A program made the position numbers and the translations under genes. DNA of 64,000 bases from Glaciimonas sp. (GTDB taxonomy: Bacteria > Pseudomonadota > Gammaproteobacteria > Burkholderiales > Burkholderiaceae_D). How positions within the stretch are numbered: the stretch's first letter is position 1; the number at the start of each line of letters is the position of its first letter. Below are positions 61,454 through 64,000 of the stretch, one piece after another. Where the stretch lies: contig JABBOV010000009.1 of the NCBI GenBank assembly GCA_012927625.1, positions 1-64,000 on the forward strand, in the 5' to 3' direction. The notes below the pieces were generated by a model. That model was given only the letters and a program-made list of their open reading frames with translations, searched no databases and had not been told where the DNA came from.

Positions 61454-62640
61454 GTCATCTCCTTTTCCAAGGCATTCAAAGCGACTATCAGCTGTGCCAC
61501 TTCCTGCGTCGAGTGCGACGCAGACAAGGTGACGCGCAAACGGGCCGTATTTTGCGGCACGGTCGGCGGCCGGATCGCCGGCACCCACAAGCCTTGTTCG
61601 AGTAGCGCGGCGGCCACGCGCAGCGCTTCGTCGTTGGCGCCGATCACGACGGGCTGGATCGCGGTCATCGATGGCAGGCGCTGCCAGCGCCGAAGGTGCA
61701 AGCCGTCCTCCATTTGCCTCAGCAGGGCTTGCAGATGGGCGCGCCGCGCAATGCCTTCCGCCCCGCCGATCAGATCGAGGCTGGTCAGCAAGGCGTGCGC
61801 CAGCGCCGGCGCGCTCGCTGTGGTGTAAATGTAGGGCCGCGCCTTCTGGATCAGCGTTTCGATTACGCTTGCGTGCGCGGCGACGAACGCGCCGCCGACA
61901 CCGGCCGCCTTGCTCAGGGTGCCGACGTAGACCAGATACTTTGATTGCAATCCGAAGTGTTCCAGCGCGCCGCGCCCGTGCGCGCCCAAGGTGCCAAAGC
62001 CATGCGCATCATCGACCACCAGCCACGCGCCGCACCGTTCGCACAAGGCAAGCAAGGCCGGCAACGGAGCGATGTCGCCGTCCATGCTGAAGACGCTGTC
62101 GGTGACGACCAGTTTGGTGGCAGCGCTGCTGGCGCGCAGCAGTACTGCCAGCGCTTCCAGATCTGCGTGCGGATAGACTTTGACGCTCACGCGCGACAGC
62201 CGGGCGCCGTCGATCAACGACGCGTGATTCATCGATTCCGAGAAAATTTCGGCGTTGCGGTCGCCCACGGTCAATCCGGTCAGCACTGCCAGATTGGCCA
62301 TGTAGCCGGTACAAAAATACAGCGCGCGCGCCGATTCCAGATGCGGCGACATGAATTCCGCCAGCCGTTCTTCGAGTACTGCGTGCGCCCGCGAATGGCC
62401 GCTGATCAAATGCGAAGCGCCGCTGCCGACGCCGTATTTTGTCGCCCCTTCGCGCAGCGCTTCGATCAGGCGCGGATGGGCTGCCAGTCCGAGATAGTCA
62501 TTGCTGCAAAATGCCAGCATCGGGCGGCCGTCGACCTGCACGCGTGGGCTGCACGGCGTATCGGCCACGCGCCGGGTGCGGCGCAAGCTGCGTTCATCTA
62601 ACGACTGCAATTGTTGGTCAAGTCGGGCTATTAATTCCAT
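61450..62640 (-). CDS. bioF: 8-amino-7-oxononanoate synthase
   Basis: A 396-residue PLP enzyme that condenses pimeloyl-ACP/CoA with alanine. PLP Lys in VGTLSKAAGVGGAFVAA, VVDDAHGFGTLGAHG, and ISGHSRAHAVLEERLAEF. Starts MELIARLDQQLQ; ends overlapping bioD. Preceded by bioA with a 19-bp gap. Confidence 0.96.
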   Translation of the reverse strand: MELIARLDQQLQSLDERSLRRTRRVADTPCSPRVQVDGRPMLAFCSNDYLGLAAHPRLIEALREGATKYGVGSGASHLISGHSRAHAVLEERLAEFMSPHLESARALYFCTGYMANLAVLTGLTVGDRNAEIFSESMNHASLIDGARLSRVSVKVYPHADLEALAVLLRASSAATKLVVTDSVFSMDGDIAPLPALLALCERCGAWLVVDDAHGFGTLGAHGRGALEHFGLQSKYLVYVGTLSKAAGVGGAFVAAHASVIETLIQKARPYIYTTASAPALAHALLTSLDLIGGAEGIARRAHLQALLRQMEDGLHLRRWQRLPSMTAIQPVVIGANDEALRVAAALLEQGLWVPAIRPPTVPQNTARLRVTLSASHSTQEVAQLIVALNALEKEMT

Positions 62641-62659
62641 CGAGTCAGTTTTCTTGTTG

Positions 62660-64000
62660 TCACTTCAAGGCGCCAATCACCTGTTCAAACACGGTTTGGG
62701 TGCGCGCCGCCAGGCCATCGATTTCTGCGTCGTCGAGTATATAAGGCGGCATCAGATACACCGTGCGTCCGATCGGGCGCAACAGCAGTTCCTGCTCCAG
62801 CGCAGCAGCAAAAAACCGGCGTGAGAAAGTGGCCGCCGCAGACACATCCTCGACCACTGCATCGAATGCCCAGATCATGCCGCGCTGGCGAAAATGCCGC
62901 ACTTTCGGGTGTGTCGCGAGTGGCGCCAGCGCCGCAGTCAAGCGTGCGGCACGGTCGCGATTACGGTTCACGACATCATCTTCGTCGAAGATCGCCAGCG
63001 TCGCCAGCGCAGCACGGCAAGCCAGCGGATTGCCGGTATAGGAATGCGAGTGCAGGAACCCGCGTGTCACGTCGGTGCTGTAAAAAGCTTGAAATACTGC
63101 TTCACGCGTCATGACCAGCGACAACGGTAAATAGCCGCCGCTGATGCCTTTCGACAAGCACAGAAAATCAGGCCAGACGGCCGCTTGCTCACAGGCGAAA
63201 AAAGTCCCGCTACGGCCACAGCCAACTGCGATTTCATCAAAGATTACGTGCACCTGATGGCGGTCGCAAAGCGCGCGTACCAGACGCAAATATTCAGGGT
63301 CATGCATCGCCATGCCGGTCGCGCACTGGACTAGCGGCTCGATGATGACGGCGGCGATATGGCTGGCGCGTTGTTCGAGCAGCAGCGCCAAATCCTGAGC
63401 CGCACGGCGCGCCACGTCCGGCGCCGTTTCGCCCTCTTGCGCTGCGCGTGCATCGGGTGACGCCACCACGTGCGCCTGCCGCAGCAACGGGCCGTAGGCA
63501 TCGCGAAACAGGGCCACATCGGTCACGGCCAACGCACCGATTGTCTCACCGTGATAGCTGCCCTTGAGGCAAACGAATTCCTGTTTGTCGGTCAGGCCGG
63601 CATTGCGCCATGCATGAAAACTCATTTTCAACGCGATCTCGACCGCCGATGCGCCATCCGAAGCGTAAAAGCAATGCCCCAATACATGATCGGTGCGGGC
63701 CGACAACTGCTCGGATAATTCGATCACCGGCTCATGCGTAAAGCCAGCCAGCATTGCATGTTCAAGCTTATCGAGCTGGTCCTTCAGCGCCGCGTTGATG
63801 CGCGGGTTGGCGTGACCGAACAGATTGACCCACCACGAACTGATCGCGTCCAGATAACGCCGGCCATTCTGATCGTAGAGCCAGGCGCCACGGCCGTGGC
63901 TGACTGGAATCAGCGGCAGGTTTTCGTGATGCTGCATCTGGGTACACGGATGCCAGACACTGCTCAGGCTGCGTGCTACCCAATCGGATTGTTTGTTTGA
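62660..64000 (-). CDS. bioA: adenosylmethionine-8-amino-7-oxononanoate transaminase, 5' end off window
   Basis: Aminotransferase for diaminopelargonate synthesis. The frame is open to the right edge: it reads SNKQSDWVARSLSSVWHPCT before QMQHHENLPLIPV, and WHPCTQM is the usual BioA opening, so the true start is to the right of 64000 and the internal ATG at 63937 is not the start. PLP Lys in CLSKGISGGYLPLSL, with FDEIAVGCGRSG (Asp) and SWWVNLFGHANPRI. Length so far 446 residues, close to complete. It heads the window part of bioA-F-D-B. Confidence 0.96.
   Translation of the reverse strand, partial: SNKQSDWVARSLSSVWHPCTQMQHHENLPLIPVSHGRGAWLYDQNGRRYLDAISSWWVNLFGHANPRINAALKDQLDKLEHAMLAGFTHEPVIELSEQLSARTDHVLGHCFYASDGASAVEIALKMSFHAWRNAGLTDKQEFVCLKGSYHGETIGALAVTDVALFRDAYGPLLRQAHVVASPDARAAQEGETAPDVARRAAQDLALLLEQRASHIAAVIIEPLVQCATGMAMHDPEYLRLVRALCDRHQVHVIFDEIAVGCGRSGTFFACEQAAVWPDFLCLSKGISGGYLPLSLVMTREAVFQAFYSTDVTRGFLHSHSYTGNPLACRAALATLAIFDEDDVVNRNRDRAARLTAALAPLATHPKVRHFRQRGMIWAFDAVVEDVSAAATFSRRFFAAALEQELLLRPIGRTVYLMPPYILDDAEIDGLAARTQTVFEQVIGALK

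Noticed and set aside
62660-63937. Complete bioA starting at the internal ATG 63937
   Set aside because: The frame stays open upstream and encodes the conserved WHPCTQM opening, so the gene continues past the window edge.

Overview
The window reads as a chromosomal segment of a betaproteobacterium of the Burkholderiales, most likely Oxalobacteraceae (Herminiimonas / Collimonas / Glaciimonas type). This is inferred from gene content and protein style (one-piece MetH behind a SAM-II-type leader, GspA/GspB pair, bioAFDB next to a methylcrotonyl-CoA carboxylase subunit), not from a marker gene. No rRNA, tRNA, CRISPR array or prophage was seen. The left edge cuts an IS481-type transposase; the right edge cuts bioA.

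Layout. 0-5.5 kb: transposase end, an EAL phosphodiesterase, a Crp/Fnr regulator, and a copper locus (OprC-type TonB receptor plus a DUF2946 protein). 5.5-12 kb: an EamA transporter, lipoprotein, LysE exporter, small asparaginase-like protein, YgjP-type metalloprotease, flavoprotein and an orphan PstS. 12-19 kb: a second Crp/Fnr regulator with an FNR-like box upstream, GspB/GspA, a transporter relic and MgtA. 19.3-26.1 kb: a GntR/UTRA regulator divergent from an ABC importer operon that includes an alkaline-phosphatase-superfamily hydrolase, with a HutC-type operator in front, then an MFS transporter. 26.4-35 kb: a type VI secretion island: VgrG, a Tle4-like lipase effector and three Tli4-like lipoprotein immunity genes in a tandem array with an exact 1252-bp period. 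Each added unit carries a relic of the 3' end of the lipase gene. The array ends in a relic of an ABC ATPase related to the one at 23.8-24.8 kb. 35-41.7 kb: SAM-II riboswitch and terminator, metH, a PilZ protein and a broken chemoreceptor gene. 41.8-48.1 kb: a YafJ-type amidotransferase, proVWX and hemN. 48-55 kb: a lipoprotein, two nitronate monooxygenases, a crotonase, a metallo-beta-lactamase-fold hydrolase and small proteins. 55.3-64 kb: a minus-strand run of biotin synthesis (bioA-F-D-B), biotin-dependent carboxylase subunit, GhrA-like reductase and HMG-CoA lyase, separated by GTAG-type palindromes.

The least explained signals are two. First, a dispersed intergenic element of about 75 bp in seven copies has a fixed architecture (GGRGTAT, 20 nt, CCGCAT, 17-18 nt, AAAAATAC, usually 8 nt, GTAT). 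Six of the seven copies sit upstream of, and antiparallel to, a start codon. Second, the tle4-tli4 array shows expansion and mosaic diversification of immunity genes. Functions below are read from motifs by eye; no database search was possible.
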